NCBI RefSeq assembly: GCF_946151055.1
Contig: NZ_CAMGYZ010000016.1
Span: forward strand, 1-64,000
DNA from: Bacillus sp. Marseille-Q3570
Lineage (GTDB): Bacteria > Bacillota > Bacilli > Bacillales > Fictibacillaceae
Direction of reading: 5' to 3'
DNA length: 64,000 nucleotides
Part shown: positions 60,969-64,000 of the stretch, one piece after another
Layout: every line of letters starts with the position of its first letter
Numbering within the stretch: the stretch's first letter is position 1
The notes under the pieces: model-generated
Seen by the model: only the letters and a program-made list of their open reading frames with translations
Database searches by the model: none
What the model was told of the DNA's origin: nothing
Made by a program: the position numbers and the translations under genes

Positions 60969-61004
60969 CTCATTCTAATGTCGTGATTTACTCAGTGATT
61001 AAAG

Positions 61005-61050
61005 ACTAAAAAAGGGCGACCCCCTCGTTTACTACGTTGGGTCACCCTTT
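61005..61050 (-). terminator. Terminator of argGH
   Basis: On the minus strand AAAGGGTGACCC (61039-61050) pairs with GGGTCGCCCTTT (61011-61022), followed by T residues. Confidence 0.85.
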
Positions 61051-61052
61051 TT

Positions 61053-62441
61053 TTATACCTTCTCTACGCTCTTCAGTTTTGTTTCAGCGAGTTCAATCTG
61101 TTTCTTGACTTCTGTTTGTCCCGTCCCGCCTGTACTGTTTCTCGCAGCAACGACGTTTTCTGGTGAAAGGACCTCATAGATATCCTCTTCAAATAATGGA
61201 CTGAATTCCTGATAGACTTCGAACTTAAGGTCTGAGAGATATTTCTTCTGTTGGATTGCGTAAAGGACGATTTGGCCGATGATCGCATGAGCCTCACGGA
61301 AAGGCAACCCTTTCGTAACGAGGTAGTCAGCCAGATCAGTGGCATTCGAATAGTCTTCAGTCACAGCCTTTCGCATCGCGCCTGTATTCACCGTCATCGT
61401 TTCAATCATCGGTGCCAGAAGCTTCAATGATCCATCCAACGTTTTGACCGTATCGAACATCCCTTCCTTATCTTCCTGCATATCCTTGTTATACGCTAAA
61501 GGCAAGCCTTTCAAGACAGTCAACAAACCCATAAGGTTCCCATACGTACGTCCAGTTTTCGCCCGTAAAAGCTCTGGAACGTCAGGGTTCTTTTTTTGCG
61601 GCATGATGCTTGAGCCGGTACAGAAAGAATCATCCAATTCAATGAAACCGAATTCCTGACTCGACCAGATCACCATTTCTTCTGAAAGGCGAGATATATG
61701 CGTCATCATGATTGAAGCATTCGAGAGAAACTCTAAAATGAAGTCTCTGTCGCTTACCGCATCCATACTGTTCGGATAGATCGAATCGAACTCAAGGATT
61801 TCAGCCACTCTCTCCCGATTGATTGAGAACGTCGTACCAGCCAGCGCACCAGCTCCGAGTGGAAGGACATTCACTCTTTTCAAACTATCGACCAATCGTT
61901 CCTTGTCTCGCTCGAACATCCAGAAATAGGCCATCAGATGATGGGCGAATGAAATCGGCTGTGCACGCTGTAGATGTGTATAACCAGGTAAAATGGTATC
62001 AACATTCGCCTTAGATTGTACCAAGATCGAGTGTTGGACCTGTTCGACAAGCTGGATGATCTCAGTCGTCTTCGTTTTCAAATATAAGTGCATATCCGTT
62101 GCGACCTGATCATTCCGGCTGCGCCCTGTGTGCAGTTTCCCACCTACAGTACCGATTTCATCAATCAAGTGCTTTTCGATATTCATATGGATGTCTTCAT
62201 GTTCAACCGCATATTCAAGCTCTTCATTCTCGATTTTTTTCTTTAATGTTTCGAGACCGTTTTTGATCGTTCCAGCTTCTTCAAGTGAAATGATCTTACA
62301 TTCCGAAAGCATCTGGACATGCGCGAGACTTCCTTCTATATCCTCTAATGCAAGCTGTTGATCGAATTCAATGGAGGCTGTGAATTTTTCAACAAGCTCA
62401 TTGGTTTCTTTCGTAAAACGGCCGCCCCAAAGCTTAGCCAT
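61053..62441 (-). CDS. argH: Argininosuccinate lyase
   Basis: 462 residues, fumarase/aspartase superfamily. Signature [20 protein letters not shown] with the catalytic serine, [13 protein letters not shown] and THLQRAQPI. It splits argininosuccinate into arginine and fumarate. It overlaps argG by 8 bases. Confidence 0.97.
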   Translation of the reverse strand: MAKLWGGRFTKETNELVEKFTASIEFDQQLALEDIEGSLAHVQMLSECKIISLEEAGTIKNGLETLKKKIENEELEYAVEHEDIHMNIEKHLIDEIGTVGGKLHTGRSRNDQVATDMHLYLKTKTTEIIQLVEQVQHSILVQSKANVDTILPGYTHLQRAQPISFAHHLMAYFWMFERDKERLVDSLKRVNVLPLGAGALAGTTFSINRERVAEILEFDSIYPNSMDAVSDRDFILEFLSNASIMMTHISRLSEEMVIWSSQEFGFIELDDSFCTGSSIMPQKKNPDVPELLRAKTGRTYGNLMGLLTVLKGLPLAYNKDMQEDKEGMFDTVKTLDGSLKLLAPMIETMTVNTGAMRKAVTEDYSNATDLADYLVTKGLPFREAHAIIGQIVLYAIQQKKYLSDLKFEVYQEFSPLFEEDIYEVLSPENVVAARNSTGGTGQTEVKKQIELAETKLKSVEKV

Positions 62442-63669
62442 ACAATTTCTCCTTACTTACCGCCTTAAGACTCGGCTTCTTATTCACTTCTGCATGTACT
62501 TTTGTAGAGAGCCCCCATAGTTTGATGAAGCCTACAGCAGCATTGTGATCAAAGAGATCTCCTTCTGAATAGGTCGCTAACTGCTCGTTATATAAACTAT
62601 GACTTGATTTACGTGCCACAACTGTTGCGTTACCTTTAAAAAGCTTTACTTTGACCGTTCCGCTGACAACCTTTTGGGTTTCATTGATGAAAGCCTCTAA
62701 TGCAGAACGTATAGGGGAATACCAAAGTCCTTCATACACGAGCTTCGCCATCTGTTGCTCCACCTGTGGCTTGAATTGTGTGACCTCACGAGGTAACGTC
62801 AAGAATTCAAGCTCTTTATGTGCATTGATCAACAGCAACGCAGCAGGGTTCTCATACACTTCTCGGGATTTGATTCCGACAAGACGATTTTCAATATGGT
62901 CGATTCGACCGTACCCATGTTTTCCGCCGATTTCGTTCAATGTTTCAATCAACTCGACGATCGGTGTCTTTTCACCATTAAGAGCGACAGGTACGCCTTC
63001 TTCAAAATCGATTTCGAGATATTCAGGCTCATTAGGCGTCATCTCGATAGGATTCGTCCAATCATACGCATTCTCTGGCGCCTCCGCCCATGGATCTTCA
63101 AGGACCCCCGCTTCACAAGCGCGGCCCCAAATATTAGCATCGATTGAAAAAGGATTGTCGAGATTGACCGGGATCGGAATTCCTTTCTCTGCTGCATATG
63201 CAATTTCTTCATCACGTGTCATTCCCCATTCACGGACAGGGGCAATCACTTGTAGATCTGGATTCAAAGCCTGGATGGAAACTTCGAATCGTACCTGATC
63301 ATTCCCTTTTCCAGTACAGCCGTGTGCAACTGCCACTGCACCTTCCTGTTCAGCAACTTCCACCAAAAGCTTCGAAATAAGGGGACGGGATAAGGCAGAG
63401 GATAACGGATACTTTCCTTCATACAGACAATTCGATTTCAATGCAGGCATTAAGTATTCTTTTGCTAAAAGGTCCTTCGCATCAACTACGATCGATTTGA
63501 CAGCACCTACGCTCAGTGCCTTGTTTTTGATTGTTTCTAAGTCTTTCCCTTCACCTACGTCTAAACCAAGTGCAATTACATCATAACCGTATTTTTCTTG
63601 TATCCATTTGATCGATACAGAAGTATCCAACCCACCTGAATAAGCTAAAACCACTTTCCCTTTGCTCAT
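62434..63669 (-). CDS. argG: Argininosuccinate synthase
   Basis: 411 residues. PP-loop motif [15 protein letters not shown] at the N terminus, [15 protein letters not shown] in the middle. It joins citrulline and aspartate using ATP. ATG at 63669 after AAGGAG. First gene of argGH. Confidence 0.97.
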   Translation of the reverse strand: MSKGKVVLAYSGGLDTSVSIKWIQEKYGYDVIALGLDVGEGKDLETIKNKALSVGAVKSIVVDAKDLLAKEYLMPALKSNCLYEGKYPLSSALSRPLISKLLVEVAEQEGAVAVAHGCTGKGNDQVRFEVSIQALNPDLQVIAPVREWGMTRDEEIAYAAEKGIPIPVNLDNPFSIDANIWGRACEAGVLEDPWAEAPENAYDWTNPIEMTPNEPEYLEIDFEEGVPVALNGEKTPIVELIETLNEIGGKHGYGRIDHIENRLVGIKSREVYENPAALLLINAHKELEFLTLPREVTQFKPQVEQQMAKLVYEGLWYSPIRSALEAFINETQKVVSGTVKVKLFKGNATVVARKSSHSLYNEQLATYSEGDLFDHNAAVGFIKLWGLSTKVHAEVNKKPSLKAVSKEKLYG

Positions 63670-63741
63670 TAAGCTCCACTCCTTGTTGTGTATTTTTATT
63701 TATTTAAATGTATGTTTATTCAAAGTTAATCAATTGATACT

Positions 63742-63770
63742 AAATTACTTTATTTCTATACGAATGTCAA
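63742..63770 (-). promoter_or_regulatory. Sigma-A promoter of argGH
   Basis: On the minus strand a perfect TTGACA (63765-63770) lies 17 bases before TAATTT (63742-63747). Between it and argG, TTGAATAAACATACATT (about 63705-63722) resembles an AhrC/ArgR box half; repression by arginine is expected for the family but only suggested here. Confidence 0.65.
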
Positions 63771-63882
63771 CACATTTTGAAAAAGAAATCGGTAAGAATT
63801 TATAACGTGAATTCATAAGGCTATTTGGGTCCCGCAGGAGTCTGGTATATTTCTTCTGCTTTTGAATTTTTTCAATAAATCA

Positions 63883-64000
63883 CCTTGTGCAAGTTGATTG
63901 GAGAGCAAGGTGCGGGATCAGCGTGCCTACTACCTGCATAATCTCCTCGCAAGGCATGCGACGAGGAAGCTCGCTTCGACAGGACTTTCTTGTAGACGCA
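63883..64000. repeat. GC-rich intergenic repeat element, partial second copy
   Basis: Nearly identical to 24091-24232, beginning CACCTTGTGCAAGTTGATTG, and cut by the window end. Compared with the first copy, 11 bases after GGTGCG are missing and CTGAAAGATC reads CTGCATAATC. Together with the argG promoter it accounts for the last 330 bases. Confidence 0.8.

Overview
The window reads as chromosomal DNA of an endospore-forming, motile member of the Bacillaceae (order Bacillales). The evidence is the gene content (sigB/rsb stressosome operon, gerA-type germinant receptor, cmpA, sigX/rsiX, motAB, T-box-controlled argS) and the gene order from ydbS to the tRNA cluster, which follows the ydbS-ydbT-ydcA-acpS-ydcC-alr-ndoAI-ndoA-rsbRA...rsbX-tex-cmpA-ydcK-trnS order known from Bacillus subtilis. 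It is not B. subtilis itself: it has cyanophycin genes, a CstR-type persulfide regulon, many intergenic repeats and an rRNA operon behind the tRNA cluster.

Layout. 1-1.6 kb: start of a 16S rRNA gene preceded by 12 tRNA genes, all on the minus strand behind one strong promoter. 1.7-13.8 kb (minus): SprT-like protein, tex, the complete rsbR-S-T-U-V-W-sigB-rsbX module, the EndoA toxin-antitoxin pair, alr, a YdcC-like lipoprotein and acpS, with the sporulation gene cmpA on the plus strand. 14-20.9 kb: rhomboid protease, a four-gene HmoA-like/helical/B12-binding/STAS sensory operon inserted between rhomboid and ydbT, ydbST, a D,D-carboxypeptidase and a Nudix hydrolase. 21-24.4 kb: an AT-rich accessory island between repeat elements, holding an unknown protein, a PlcR/NprR-like (RRNPP) regulator and a secreted peptide precursor with six YDENPP repeats. 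24.4-32.9 kb: tag, an ECF sigma/anti-sigma pair, a VOC protein, argS with promoter and T-box, an LtaS-family synthase and glutamate dehydrogenase. 33-43.4 kb: motAB, sigX-rsiX, a chemoreceptor, a gerABC operon, a DUF3905 protein and an SDR enzyme. 43.5-47.7 kb: cyanophycin synthetase and cyanophycinase, and a small membrane protein with two H-X13-H pairs. 48-58 kb: nadE, a type I toxin-like micropeptide, the CstR sulfur/persulfide regulon and cadCA, whose cadA carries an in-frame TGA at a metal-ligand cysteine. 58-64 kb: a 21-residue micropeptide, an S51 peptidase, a large membrane protein and argGH.

How it fits together: sigma-B feeds on its own operon through a sigma-B promoter upstream of rsbV; sigX and the other ECF factor have matching autoregulatory promoters; motA and the chemoreceptor have sigma-D-type promoters; palindromic sites resembling CstR operators sit in front of the sulfur genes and the DUF302 gene. 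argGH, the argS T-box and cphAB all concern arginine supply or storage.

The most unusual element is the regulator/repeat-peptide pair at 22.4-24.0 kb. It looks like a peptide quorum-sensing system whose precursor carries several copies of its signal, and the repeats differ from each other mainly by synonymous codons.
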